Notes: generated by a model not told the origin, from the sequence alone. A stretch of 64,000 nucleotides of DNA from Parvularcula sp039818345 (GCA_039818345.1 JBCBUC010000001.1:160383-224382), one strand, 5' to 3'. Positions 52,434-61,715 are shown, numbered from the stretch's first letter. A program made the numbers and translations.

Positions 52434-53483
52434 ATGACTTGGTCAAAGGCAAATTGTGCAGAGCGTGCCCTGTCGCGTCGGCGCAAAACCTTTGCTGCGC
52501 TGGACCTTGGCACCAACAATTGCCGATTGCTGGTGGCTGCGCCCCATCGTCAGGGCTTTCGGGTTGTGGATAGTTTTTCGCGAATTGTCCGGTTGGGCGA
52601 GGGGGTCGCCAACACCGGACGGCTCTCTGATGACGCAATCGACCGGGCAATCTCGGCGCTGAAGAAATGCGCAGAAGTCGCAGCCCGTTGGGATGTGGCG
52701 GGTATTCGCTGTGTCACCACCGAAGCCAGCCGGAGCGCGTCCAACGGCGAACGTTTCATCGAGCGTGTGCGCGAAGAGACCGGCCTACGGCTCGACGTGA
52801 TTGATGCCGATGAAGAGGCCTCGCTCGCTGTGAAAGGATGCGCAGGGCTTATCTCTCGCCGCGCCGAACAGGTGGTGGTGTTTGATATCGGGGGCGGATC
52901 CACGGAGCTTTCTTGGGTCGCGGTGGAGCGCCCGCAACGGGGCCCGACCAAATACGTGATCAAGGGTTCGCTATCCTTGCCCTTCGGCGTGGTGCGGTTG
53001 AGTGACGGGCTTCAGCCCGGCGGTTTTGCCGGCGACCACTATCGCGGCATCCGAAAACGCGTGGCGGAAACCATCGCCGCCTCGCCCTTGGCGCGGTCCA
53101 TGTCCAAGCCCCAGGAAGGCGCGGATCATCTCATCGGAACCTCAGGGACAGCGACCAGCCTGGCGGCGTTTCAGTTGGGGCTTAAACGCTACCGCCGACG
53201 CGAGATCGACGGCATGTGGTTGAAGGATCATCAAGTTGCGCGCTTGGCCGGACGTCTATCATGGCTAGGCTTTGATGGTCGTAGCCAACAGCCCTGCATC
53301 GGCAGTGGCCGCGCTGATCTTATTATGCCTGGATGTGCCATCCTTGAGGGGATCATCGACGCCACGGGTATGCAGAGCATTCGGGTTGCGGATCGTGGAC
53401 TGCGCGAGGGAATCATCGCTGACCTGATGGCGCAGGCGAATGTCCAAGGACAACGCCGCAGCCACGCCTACGCAGCGCAGTAA
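52434..53483 (+). CDS. Ppx/GppA family exopolyphosphatase
   Basis: A 349-aa member of the ASKHA phosphatase family that splits polyphosphate or pppGpp. It is a short form without the C-terminal HD domain. The motifs ALDLGTNNCRLLVA and VVFDIGGGSTELSWV mark the two phosphate-binding loops, and E/D residues sit in DADEEASLAVKG. The start has AAGAAGGA upstream. rlmE follows after 4 nt, an order common in alphaproteobacteria. Confidence 0.93.
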   Translation: MTWSKANCAERALSRRRKTFAALDLGTNNCRLLVAAPHRQGFRVVDSFSRIVRLGEGVANTGRLSDDAIDRAISALKKCAEVAARWDVAGIRCVTTEASRSASNGERFIERVREETGLRLDVIDADEEASLAVKGCAGLISRRAEQVVVFDIGGGSTELSWVAVERPQRGPTKYVIKGSLSLPFGVVRLSDGLQPGGFAGDHYRGIRKRVAETIAASPLARSMSKPQEGADHLIGTSGTATSLAAFQLGLKRYRRREIDGMWLKDHQVARLAGRLSWLGFDGRSQQPCIGSGRADLIMPGCAILEGIIDATGMQSIRVADRGLREGIIADLMAQANVQGQRRSHAYAAQ

Positions 53484-53487
53484 CACC

Positions 53488-54261
53488 ATGGCCAAGAAAT
53501 CAGGAAAGGGCGGCTCCAAGCCCAACGCCCTCGGCGATGCGCCGGAGCCTCGGCGGCTCAAGAAAAAGTCCGTCTCGGTGGCTGATCGCGATCTTGCGGT
53601 CAAGGTGAAGACCGCGCGGGGCCGTAAGCTTGGCTCGACGATGTGGCTCCAGCGGCAGCTCAACGATCCCTTTGTCGCCCGGGCCAAAAAGGAGGGGTAT
53701 CGCTCGCGTGCCGCCTACAAACTGATTGAGCTCGATGATCAGTTTGGGTTCTTAAAACCTGGCGGGCGCATCGTCGATCTTGGAGCAGCGCCCGGCGGCT
53801 GGTGCCAAGTGGCGGTCCAGCGGACCAAGGGCCGAGGCAAGGTCGTGGGCATTGACTACCTTGAAATGGAAGGTGTTCCGGGAACGGAGCTGTTGCAGCT
53901 CGACTTCCTGGAGGAGGGTGCCGATGCGGCCCTCAAGGACCTCTTGAATGGTCAGGCTGATGTCGTCCTGTCAGACATGGCGGCCCCCACCACCGGACAC
54001 CGCGCGACCGATCATATGCGGATCATTGCGCTTGCTGACGAGGCGCTGGGGTTTGCCGAAAGCGTGCTCGCGCCTGGCGGCGCTTTTGTCGCCAAGGTGC
54101 TGCAAGGGGGATCGGAGAGGCAGCTCCTGGACCGACTAAAAACAGGCTTCCGCCAGGTACGCCACGCGAAACCCGAAGCGAGCCGCTCCGATTCAGCGGA
54201 GATGTATGTGGTGGGCCTTGGATTTCGGGGTGCGCCGCACGTCGACAGCGCTGGCCACTAA
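53488..54261 (+). CDS. rlmE: 23S rRNA 2'-O-methyltransferase (U2552)
   Basis: RrmJ/FtsJ-type methyltransferase acting late in 50S assembly. It is 257 aa from the ATG at 53488. A basic extension of about 60 residues precedes the core, which begins KKEGYRSRAAYKLIELDDQF. The SAM motif is VDLGAAPGGWCQVAV. The K-D-K-E tetrad is seen in YKLIE, LSDMAAP, FVAKVLQGG and SAEMYVVG. A terminator follows. Confidence 0.95.
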   Translation: MAKKSGKGGSKPNALGDAPEPRRLKKKSVSVADRDLAVKVKTARGRKLGSTMWLQRQLNDPFVARAKKEGYRSRAAYKLIELDDQFGFLKPGGRIVDLGAAPGGWCQVAVQRTKGRGKVVGIDYLEMEGVPGTELLQLDFLEEGADAALKDLLNGQADVVLSDMAAPTTGHRATDHMRIIALADEALGFAESVLAPGGAFVAKVLQGGSERQLLDRLKTGFRQVRHAKPEASRSDSAEMYVVGLGFRGAPHVDSAGH

Positions 54262-54263
54262 GC

Positions 54264-54290
54264 AAAAAAAAGCGGCTCCGGGGAGCCGCT
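54264..54290. terminator. Rho-independent terminator between convergent genes
   Basis: AGCGGCTC (54271-54278) pairs with GAGCCGCT (54283-54290). The A-run at 54264-54270 becomes a T-run on the minus strand, so it is a strong terminator for the VPLPA-CTERM gene. On the plus strand only TTCCTT follows, giving a weaker end for rlmE. Confidence 0.88.
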
Positions 54291-54313
54291 TTCCTTATGC
54301 TGTTTTGGAAAAC

Positions 54314-55054
54314 TTACGCCATTTTCCGGCGGCGACGACTTGCGATGCCGAAGAGACCCACGCCGCCTAGGAAGAGAGGAAGCGCCGCAGGAACAGGAAT
54401 CGGTGCCGCGTCGAACTCGAGAACTGATGGATCGCCGTTGGTTGCAACGTAGAGGATTTCAAGCGTCCCACCGTCAAAACCATTCACAAAACTGATGGTT
54501 TCGGGTGTTGGTCCTACATCTCCGCCGGGAACAAGGGTGCCGTCGTCGAACACCGAAACACCATCGTCATGCGTAATCGTAAAGTCCATCGCCGGTGCGT
54601 AATAGAGCGTGAACATAAAGAACGTCGACGTCGCCGAACCGTTTGAGATGTCTGGCTTACTCAGTTGAAGGGCACCAAAATCATCATTCAACGTCGCGTC
54701 CGTATCGTCGATCGCCGCCGCGCCTGTTACCGAGCCGTTACCGCCCACCACGGAGTCGAACCACTGAGCGATCGTGGTTTCATCAGGGTCAGGCTCAGCA
54801 TCATCAAATGTACCAAAGTTGATGTCGCCAGTGTAAGTAAAGGTGTCGGTGGTGTAGACACTTGCGCTACCGTTAGCCGCGAACGTTTGATCCATCGCAG
54901 CAGTGAAATTCGCCGACGTCGCCTCGGATTGAGCACTCGTCAGGTTCGTGACGTTGATCGCCTTCACCGTGAAGGTCCCATTCAGAATGGCAGCGTGCGC
55001 CGGCGCTGCCATGATGAGCGCTGCCGCAAGAGCGCTCGCACAAGTCTTCATCAT
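54314..55054 (-). CDS. VPLPA-CTERM (PEP-CTERM-like) sorted surface protein
   Basis: A 246-aa exported protein. The signal peptide is MMKTCASALAAALIMAAPAHA. The mature part is rich in Thr, Ser, Asp and Asn. The C-terminal sorting signal reads IPVPAALPLFLGGVGLFGIA followed by SRRRRKMA. That is the VPLPA-CTERM form of the PEP-CTERM signal, which an exosortase cleaves before release or attachment to the surface polysaccharide. Weak repeats such as FTITHDDGVSVFDDGTLVPG resemble PA14/fibro-slime-type ligand domains. No exosortase gene is in the window. It is divergent from guaB. Confidence 0.88.
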   Translation of the reverse strand: MMKTCASALAAALIMAAPAHAAILNGTFTVKAINVTNLTSAQSEATSANFTAAMDQTFAANGSASVYTTDTFTYTGDINFGTFDDAEPDPDETTIAQWFDSVVGGNGSVTGAAAIDDTDATLNDDFGALQLSKPDISNGSATSTFFMFTLYYAPAMDFTITHDDGVSVFDDGTLVPGGDVGPTPETISFVNGFDGGTLEILYVATNGDPSVLEFDAAPIPVPAALPLFLGGVGLFGIASRRRRKMA

Positions 55055-55251
55055 TTTTAATTCCCCAGGTTACCCAGTTAAATCCTCGCGTTGTGCTCTC
55101 CGGGAGATTTGCTGCGCAAACACGATTCGAATTGCCAGGCTTCCCAATCAGGGAGTTCCCGTGCAATCGAAGCGTTCTCACCCCATCAACGCGTTAATCA
55201 TGAATAGCACGCAGTTGCCCGCGATTCAAAGAGTTCTTGTTAACTATATAC

Positions 55252-55291
55252 GGGGGCTAGCCAGCCTTGATGACTGGAGCTAGACGCCCCC
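55252..55291 (+). promoter_or_regulatory. Hairpin abutting the guaB start codon
   Basis: GGGGG (55252-55256) pairs with CCCCC (55287-55291), CTAG (55257-55260) with CTAG (55280-55283) and CCAG (55261-55264) with CTGG (55274-55277), with small 3'-side bulges and a 9-nt loop. The structure ends at the base before the guaB ATG and contains the only purine-rich candidate ribosome site (TGGAG). Confidence 0.5.
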
Positions 55292-56767
55292 ATGGACATC
55301 CGTGACGCTCTGACCTTTGACGACGTGCTTCTGGAGCCCGGCCCCTCCGAAGTGCTACCAGCCAATGCGGTCGTCAAATCCCGCCTGACCAATTCCATTC
55401 CCATCAATATCCCGGTGCTTTCGGCCGCAATGGATACCGTGACCGAAGCGCCCATGGCCATTGCGATGGCCCAACTCGGCGGGATCGGCGTGCTGCACCG
55501 CAATCTTTCTGTGGAAGAGCAAGCCGAACAGGTTCGCCAAGTGAAACGCTATGAAAGCGGCATGGTGGTGAACCCGCTGACGCTCACCCCCGAGGACACG
55601 CTAGGGCAAGCACGCGCCATCATGGCGGATCGCAAGATCTCCGGCTTCCCCGTGGTGGAACGCCGCGATGAAGCAGGGATCGGCAAGCTCGTCGGTGTGC
55701 TCACCAACCGAGACATGCGGTTTGCGGATGATCCATCGCAAAAGGTCGCTGAGCTGATGACCTCGGAGAACCTCGCCACGGTTAAAGAAGGCGCCGATAC
55801 CGAGGTCGTGCGCGGCTTAATCCATGAGCGCCGGATCGAGCGGATCATCGTCGTCGATGACGATTATCGCTGTGTTGGCCTCATCACGGTCAAGGATATG
55901 GAAAACGCTGAGCGCCATCCTGATGCTGTCAAGGATGCCCAGGGGCGCCTTCGTGTTGCGGGGGCGACCACCGTCGGTGATGCGGGATTTGAGCGCGCGT
56001 CGGCTCTCATCGAGGCGGGCGTCGATGTTGTGGTGATTGATACCGCCCATGGGCACTCGATGTCCGTGGGCGAACAAGTGCGCCGCGTGAAACGCGCCTA
56101 TCCCCATGCGCAAGTTGTGGCGGGCAATGTTGCCACCTATGATGCGACCCGATCGCTCATCGATGCGGGCGCTGATGCGGTGAAAGTGGGAATTGGACCA
56201 GGATCGATCTGCACCACGCGGATTGTTGCAGGCGTCGGCGTCCCGCAGCTCACAGCCGTTGATGACGCAGCACGGGCAGCGCTTGATAGCAAAACACCGA
56301 TCATCGCTGATGGCGGCCTCAAATACTCTGGCGACATGGCGAAAGCCCTCGCCGCGGGTGCCTCTGTTTGCATGGTGGGAAGCCTTCTTGCTGGCAGCGA
56401 CGAGGCGCCTGGCGAGGTCTTTCTCTTTCAAGGTCGTTCGTATAAATCCTATCGCGGCATGGGATCGATCACGGCGATGGCGCGCGGTTCAGCCGACCGG
56501 TACTTCCAGGCCGATGTCAGCGAAACCATGAAACTCGTGCCTGAAGGTATTGAGGGGCGGGTGCCCTTTAAAGGCCCAGTGGCTGATATTCTCCATCAAC
56601 TCACCGGCGGCATTCGCGCGTCGATGGGATATGTTGGTGCAGAGACAATTCCTGATATGCAGAAAAAGGCTCGCTTTGTCCGGATCACCAATGCGGGTCT
56701 ACGCGAAAGCCACGTGCACGATGTTTCCATCACCCGCGAAGCGCCCAATTATCCAAGCCCACGGTAA
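55292..56767 (+). CDS. guaB: Inosine-5'-monophosphate dehydrogenase
   Basis: NAD-dependent enzyme converting IMP to XMP, the committed step of GMP synthesis. It is 491 aa. The barrel opening is LTFDDVLLEPGPSEVLPA. Two CBS domains are inserted at about 90-205. The catalytic loop GIGPGSICTTRIVAGVGVPQ contains the active-site Cys. The flap reads YRGMGSITAMARGSADRYFQ. A hairpin abuts its start codon. Confidence 0.97.
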   Translation: MDIRDALTFDDVLLEPGPSEVLPANAVVKSRLTNSIPINIPVLSAAMDTVTEAPMAIAMAQLGGIGVLHRNLSVEEQAEQVRQVKRYESGMVVNPLTLTPEDTLGQARAIMADRKISGFPVVERRDEAGIGKLVGVLTNRDMRFADDPSQKVAELMTSENLATVKEGADTEVVRGLIHERRIERIIVVDDDYRCVGLITVKDMENAERHPDAVKDAQGRLRVAGATTVGDAGFERASALIEAGVDVVVIDTAHGHSMSVGEQVRRVKRAYPHAQVVAGNVATYDATRSLIDAGADAVKVGIGPGSICTTRIVAGVGVPQLTAVDDAARAALDSKTPIIADGGLKYSGDMAKALAAGASVCMVGSLLAGSDEAPGEVFLFQGRSYKSYRGMGSITAMARGSADRYFQADVSETMKLVPEGIEGRVPFKGPVADILHQLTGGIRASMGYVGAETIPDMQKKARFVRITNAGLRESHVHDVSITREAPNYPSPR

Positions 56768-56791
56768 CCTGGCGCAGCAGGGGACCGCGCC

Positions 56792-57343
56792 ATGCTGATC
56801 GCTTTTAATAAACCGATGAACGTCTTGAGCCAGTTCACCTCAGAAGGCGGATGGCCGGGCCTCGCGGACTTTATCGATTTGCCTGGTGTTTACGCAGCTG
56901 GTCGGTTGGACCGCGATTCAGAGGGCCTTCTTTTGCTGACCGACAATGGCCGATTGCAAGCCAAGATCACGGAGCCTCATCGAAAAATGCCGAAGTCTTA
57001 CCTCGTGCAAGTCGAAGGACGCCCGACGAACGAGCAACTGGCCGCGCTCCGCCAAGGTGTTGAGTTGAAGGATGGATGGACAAAGCGGGCGTCAGCCGAC
57101 GTGATTGACCCTCCAACCCTTTGGCCAAGAACGCCACCGATCAGGGAGCGGAAGAATGTACCGGACACGTGGCTCAAGCTGACGATCACCGAAGGACGAA
57201 ACCGGCAAGTGCGGCGCATGACGGCCCATGTCGGTCTTCCCACCTTGCGCCTTGTCCGCTGGCAAATTGGTTCTTGGTCGCTCGATGGTATTGCTCCTGG
57301 TGCGTGGAAAAAAGTGCAGGAAAGCGAGATCGCCCATGCGTGA
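56792..57343 (+). CDS. RluE/RsuA-family pseudouridine synthase
   Basis: A 183-aa rRNA pseudouridine synthase. The catalytic motif is AAGRLDRDSEGLLLLTDNG with the nucleophilic Asp in GRLDRDS. The C-terminal ITEGRNRQVRRMTAHVGLPT is also characteristic. The lack of an N-terminal S4 domain and the length fit RluE (23S U2457), but the site is inferred. It overlaps the following rsmB-like gene by 8 nt. Confidence 0.9.
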   Translation: MLIAFNKPMNVLSQFTSEGGWPGLADFIDLPGVYAAGRLDRDSEGLLLLTDNGRLQAKITEPHRKMPKSYLVQVEGRPTNEQLAALRQGVELKDGWTKRASADVIDPPTLWPRTPPIRERKNVPDTWLKLTITEGRNRQVRRMTAHVGLPTLRLVRWQIGSWSLDGIAPGAWKKVQESEIAHA

Positions 57344-58580
57344 CCCAGGCCGCGTTGGCGCAGCGGTGGACGTGCTCTCTGCCTTTAAGTCCCGTTCTCT
57401 TCCCCTGTCGATCTTGATGAATGATTGGGCGCGCAATGCCCGTTTTGCGGGGTCGAAAGACCGCGCTTTCGTTCGCGGCTTATGCCTTGATGTCTTAAGG
57501 CGCTGGCGGTCTTTTAATGCAGATAGCAGTGTTCGGTGCGCGGTGTTTCTCACGCTGCGGGATGTATGGAATTGGGAAAGCACCCGCGTCGAAGCTGCTT
57601 TTGCAGGGGATCACGGTCCGGGTTGGCTGACCACGGAGGAGTTGGCCGTGGAACCTTCCGGCCGATCCGATATTCCAGCTTTTTGTGAGGCGCTTGAGCC
57701 GCGTCTTGATCCCAATCAAATGTCGTCGCTGCTTGAGCGCGCGCCCGTCGACTTGCGCGCCAACACATTAAAGGCTTCGCCCGATAAAGTGCTCAAGGCC
57801 CTGACAGCACTCGGGGCCGAGCACGCGCCATTGTCAGTGATCGGCCTCCGAATCCCGCCGCCTCCCGCCGCGGATAAAGGCCCAGGCGTCACGGTCATTC
57901 CGGCCTTTGGTAAGGGGTGGGTGGAGGTTCAAGACGAGGGCAGCCAGTTGACCGTGCTCGCAGCCGGACCTTTGGATGGAGCACAGGTTCTCGACCTTTG
58001 CGCGGGCGCTGGCGGCAAGACCTTGGCGCTCGCTGCCAGCATGGACAACAAAGGACAAATCCACGCCTATGATGCGGTCCCCGAGCGGCTGGCACCGATT
58101 CACGAACGGCTCCGCCGCGCAGGCGCGAGAAATGTCCAGGTGATTGGCGCCAATGAGCGCGATCGTTTGGAAAAGCTTCGTGAACGTATGGATTTTGTCT
58201 TCGTTGATGCTCCATGCAGTGGATCAGGAACATGGCGCCGCCACCCCGACACGAAATGGCGTCTGACCCCGGAACATCTGGTATCGCGCCAAGAAGAGCA
58301 GGACGACATCCTTCGTGAGGCGGCGAGCTTTGTGAAGCCTGGCGGTATTCTGCATTATGTGACGTGTTCGTATTTTGAGGCAGAGAACGAAGACCGCATT
58401 CAGGCGTTCCTTTTGTCCGAACCCGGTTTTGCGCTGGAACACCCGCTAGCGGGACTCCCCGAAGGGACGCTCCGTGACCAGCTGGAACCGTTCGCGACAG
58501 ACGTGGCATTGCGCTTGGCGCCGTGGTCGTCGGGAACCGACGCCTTCACTGTCTTAAGACTTCGTCGACAGACTGGTTGA
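57336..58580 (+). CDS. RsmB/NOP-family rRNA m5C methyltransferase
   Basis: A 414-aa SAM-dependent RNA methyltransferase from the ATG at 57336. An N-terminal NusB-like region comes first (SKDRAFVRGLCLDVLRRW). The Rossmann motif is VLDLCAGAGGKTLALAASM. The two family cysteines lie in VDAPCSGSGTWRRHPDTKW and LHYVTCSYFEAENE, the latter being the nucleophile. The location after guaB is common in this class. The target could be 16S C967 or another site. Confidence 0.92.
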   Translation: MRDPGRVGAAVDVLSAFKSRSLPLSILMNDWARNARFAGSKDRAFVRGLCLDVLRRWRSFNADSSVRCAVFLTLRDVWNWESTRVEAAFAGDHGPGWLTTEELAVEPSGRSDIPAFCEALEPRLDPNQMSSLLERAPVDLRANTLKASPDKVLKALTALGAEHAPLSVIGLRIPPPPAADKGPGVTVIPAFGKGWVEVQDEGSQLTVLAAGPLDGAQVLDLCAGAGGKTLALAASMDNKGQIHAYDAVPERLAPIHERLRRAGARNVQVIGANERDRLEKLRERMDFVFVDAPCSGSGTWRRHPDTKWRLTPEHLVSRQEEQDDILREAASFVKPGGILHYVTCSYFEAENEDRIQAFLLSEPGFALEHPLAGLPEGTLRDQLEPFATDVALRLAPWSSGTDAFTVLRLRRQTG

Positions 58581-58837
58581 AAAGAGGGGTTGGAACACGC
58601 GGCAACAAGCGCTAATAAAGACCAGCAGTTCGGGACTTCGGTCAAACAGGACTCCGCCACGGCGTTGTTTTTGACCACGAATGGCTGCTTCAACGAATTC
58701 AAAGCGCCTTTCATGCACGGTCCTTCCTGCTGCCTGTCCAGGCGGGCGGCGTCTTTCATGGCTAGGAGAGCCTTTTCCCTGACAGCACATGGTGGCTGTT
58801 TAGGAACAACAACTTAAACAGGACTATTTGAACGCTC

Positions 58838-59413
58838 ATGGCGCAATACTCGAAACGCGGGCGCAACAACAATCGCCGCCGCCAAGGGGGTAACAACAAC
58901 CCCAACAGATCCATGGATAGCCAGGGACCTGAGGTCAAAATACGCGGCACCGCCACGCAAATTTACGACAAATATCAAGCGCTCGCGCGTGACGCGGCGT
59001 CTTCAGGCGACAGAATTCGGGCCGAAAGCCTGATGCAGCACGCCGAGCACTATTACCGGCTGATGAAATCAATGCAGCCCGAAAAACCCGCTGAGCCTCG
59101 GCGTGATCAAAGCGAGGAACCACAGGCCACCGCGGACGAGCAACAGGCCAGCGTGGACACCTCGGCTGACACCAAGCCCGACGAACAAGCAGCCGTTGTC
59201 GAAACAGCAAGCGAAGGTTCGACCGAGGAGGCTGTCACCGAAGCAAACGCTGACGATGCAGCCGCAGCGACGGACGAGAACCAAGAAGAGCAGCGCCCCC
59301 GTCGCCGCCGTCGCCGTCGCCGGACTGGTGACGATGCAGAGACCGCGGACGCCAACGGCGAATCATCGCCACCGGAATCAGCAGCAGAGCTTGAAGAAGC
59401 AGGCGCCAAGTAG
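58838..59413 (+). CDS. DUF4167 domain protein with acidic and Arg-rich tail
   Basis: A 191-aa protein. The N-terminal DUF4167 domain (about 1-80) starts with basic, Asn-rich sequence (RGRNNNRRRQGGNNNPNRS), then GPEVKIRGTATQIYDKYQAL and LMQHAEHYYRLM. The basic N-terminus suggests RNA or ribosome binding. The tail is disordered and acidic, broken by an Arg block (RPRRRRRRRRT) like the one in the RNase E here. In many relatives the gene follows prmC; here it follows the rsmB-like gene after 257 nt in which I see only an unconvincing 75-codon frame. Confidence 0.88.
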   Translation: MAQYSKRGRNNNRRRQGGNNNPNRSMDSQGPEVKIRGTATQIYDKYQALARDAASSGDRIRAESLMQHAEHYYRLMKSMQPEKPAEPRRDQSEEPQATADEQQASVDTSADTKPDEQAAVVETASEGSTEEAVTEANADDAAAATDENQEEQRPRRRRRRRRTGDDAETADANGESSPPESAAELEEAGAK

Positions 59414-59446
59414 AAGGGTACGCTCCAACAACAAGAGGAGCGTCCC

Positions 59447-60241
59447 ATGGCTGATCTCAGCAACACACTTTTTGATCTTACCGGCAAGAACGCGATTGTG
59501 ACCGGCGCAAGCCGCGGCATTGGCGAGGCCATCGCCCAACGGTTCGCCCAGCATGGCGCTAACGTCATCGTCTCAAGCCGTGATCTTGAGGCGTGTGAGA
59601 AGGTCGCTGCGGGTATCAACGAAGCTGAGGGGCGCGAGGCAGCCCACGCCATCGCGTGTAATATATCGCATACGGATCATCTTGAAAATTTGGTGGCGAA
59701 GAGTGAAGAGGCCATCGGCAAAACCGACGTTCTCGTTTGCAACGCGGCCGTTAATCCCTATTTCGGTCCGTCTAAAGACATCACCGATGAGCAGATCGAT
59801 AAGATCTTCAATTGCAACATCAAGTCGAACCATAAACTGAGCCACCTGGTTGCCCCGAGCATGGCCGAACGAGGTGGCGGCGCGATTGTGATTATCTCCT
59901 CGATCTCTGCGTTCCTCGGTAGCCCTGGTATTGGGATGTATGGCGTCTCGAAAGCGGCCGATCTTCAAGTGGCGCGCAACCTGGCCGTGGAATATGGTCC
60001 CCAGAACATCCGTATCAATTGTATAGCGCCAGGCGTGGTGAAAACCTATTTTGCCGAAGCCCTGTGGAAAGACCCCAAGGTCGAGGCCCATGTGACGGGA
60101 CAGATTCCGCTACGCCGTTTCGGTATGCCCGATGACATTGCAGGCGCTGCGGTGTTCTTAGCTTCCGATGCGGCCGCTTGGATGAACGGTCAACATATCA
60201 CTATTGATGGTGGTACGGTCATCAGTACAGGTTCTTTATAA
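59447..60241 (+). CDS. SDR family NAD(P)-dependent oxidoreductase
   Basis: A 264-aa classical short-chain dehydrogenase. The cofactor motif is VTGASRGIGEAIA. The NAAVNPYFG and SSISAFLG segments and the catalytic tyrosine and lysine in MYGVSKAADLQ are all present. The C-terminus GQHITIDGGTVIS is typical. The substrate is unknown. An AGGAG site precedes it. Its stop directly abuts the stop of the convergent antiporter gene. Confidence 0.93.
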   Translation: MADLSNTLFDLTGKNAIVTGASRGIGEAIAQRFAQHGANVIVSSRDLEACEKVAAGINEAEGREAAHAIACNISHTDHLENLVAKSEEAIGKTDVLVCNAAVNPYFGPSKDITDEQIDKIFNCNIKSNHKLSHLVAPSMAERGGGAIVIISSISAFLGSPGIGMYGVSKAADLQVARNLAVEYGPQNIRINCIAPGVVKTYFAEALWKDPKVEAHVTGQIPLRRFGMPDDIAGAAVFLASDAAAWMNGQHITIDGGTVISTGSL

Positions 60242-61597
60242 TCAAAACCCAATCGCTGAGATCCCGGCAATGAGGTAGAGGACACTCGCGGCTGCAGCTG
60301 CCACCAAGGCATAGGGCAGCTGCGTTCGCACGTGATCGATATGATCGCACCCAGCGGACAACGACGCGATCAGCGTCGTGTCCGAAATGGGTGAGGCGTG
60401 ATCGCCGAAAACACCACCGCCGAGAACTGCGGCCAGCATCAAGCTGGGCGGAATATCAGCGCCCAGAGCAAGGGGCATCGCAACAGGGATCAAGATCCCA
60501 TAAGTTCCCCAGCTTGTCCCCACCGCAAATGATGTGCCAGCCGCGGCGAGGAAAATGATCGCTGGAAACGCGAACGCACCAGGAAAAGCTGTCGCCATGC
60601 TGGCAATGAAATCGCCAGTGCCAAGCTCACGCAAGCTGCCGCCGAGCGTGAGTGCGAGTAAGATCACCGTGGTCGCGGGCAAGAGATCAGCAATACCGGC
60701 AAATGCCACATTGGTTGCTTGTCCGCGTTCGAACTGTTTTGAGCCCATGAGCATCAAGAGGAGAACAGTGACAGCAAGACTGACCGCTAACAACACCGAG
60801 CGGGCGCCGTCGCCTTCGAAAAGATCGCCGCCGCCGGTCCACAACATGAACCCTAACGTGCCGAAGACCAAGATCACGGCCGGGACCAACATATAGGCTG
60901 CGTTGGTGGGCTTGATGTCCGCATCGCTGATCGATCCGCGGCTGGAGACGGTTTGAAGAGGACCAAAAACACGGCCAGTCCATGCGGTAAATGCCACAAG
61001 CACCAAGGTGCCCAGCGCATAAAAATTAAGTGGGATTGATCCGGCAACCACACGAACCGCATCGTCACCGACATAAGGGCTAACAAGGCCCAAAGCATAG
61101 GCGCCCCACCCATTCACAAGGATCAGGACACTGATTGGCGCGCAAGTCGAATCGATGATGTAAGCGAGCCGCTCCCGGCTCATCTCCAAGCGATCAAACA
61201 AGGGCCGCCCAAGAATTCCCGATGTCAGTAGACTGATATTGGTCTCAATAAAAAGGACCACGCCGGCAAAAGCTGTCGCCAGGGAAGCGCGCCGCGGCGT
61301 GGATGCAGCTCCGCTCGAGATGAGCCGCTCGACAGTGGCTGCAATGCCGCCGGACTCCCGCATCAACGCAATGAGCGCACCAACCAAGAGACAAAAGAGA
61401 ATGATAGCGGCGCCGCCAGGAGAGTTCAGGACACCGATCACACGGTCCAAGATCTGCGGAAAAGCAAGAAGAACATGACCCTTCAAAATCAAGGTCTCAC
61501 TCAACGCGAGTCCAAAAAGCAGCGATAGAACCACGTTGCGTGTAGCAAAGGCGAGGGCCAACGCCGCGATCGGCGGCGTGAGGGTCAAGATGTCCAT
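60242..61597 (-). CDS. NhaC-family Na+/H+ antiporter
   Basis: A 451-aa membrane protein with about 11-12 helices. Family features are FIETNISLLTSGILGRPLFD, the conserved INGWGAY-like VNGWGAYALGLVSPY, TSFAVGTSWGTYGILIPVAM and VFGDHASPISDTTLIASLSA. The last contains the Asp and His expected in the ion pathway. It probably exchanges Na+ for H+ or carries a dicarboxylate; substrates vary in this family. Confidence 0.9.
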   Translation of the reverse strand: MDILTLTPPIAALALAFATRNVVLSLLFGLALSETLILKGHVLLAFPQILDRVIGVLNSPGGAAIILFCLLVGALIALMRESGGIAATVERLISSGAASTPRRASLATAFAGVVLFIETNISLLTSGILGRPLFDRLEMSRERLAYIIDSTCAPISVLILVNGWGAYALGLVSPYVGDDAVRVVAGSIPLNFYALGTLVLVAFTAWTGRVFGPLQTVSSRGSISDADIKPTNAAYMLVPAVILVFGTLGFMLWTGGGDLFEGDGARSVLLAVSLAVTVLLLMLMGSKQFERGQATNVAFAGIADLLPATTVILLALTLGGSLRELGTGDFIASMATAFPGAFAFPAIIFLAAAGTSFAVGTSWGTYGILIPVAMPLALGADIPPSLMLAAVLGGGVFGDHASPISDTTLIASLSAGCDHIDHVRTQLPYALVAAAAASVLYLIAGISAIGF

Positions 61598-61680
61598 GGC
61601 CTTGGTGTGCCGCGTTCGCGCAGGCTTTTCAAATCATCAGCTCGTCCGCCTACGCGGTGATCGCGTTAGCCTCGCCCATA

Positions 61681-61715
61681 AAAAAATTCCCGGCCTTCGT
61701 GCACCGAAGACCGGG
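61681..61715 (-). terminator. Rho-independent terminator of carD
   Basis: CCCGG-C-CTTCG (61689-61699) pairs with CGAAG-A-CCGGG (61705-61715) with one mismatch and a 5-nt loop. On the minus strand it is followed by AATTTTTT. It lies 28 nt after the carD stop. Confidence 0.88.

Noticed and set aside
58590..58817. 75-codon frame between the rsmB-like and DUF4167 genes
   Set aside because: It has no ribosome site, no domain and Cys/Ala/Ser-rich random-looking content; it is more likely untranslated leader or promoter.
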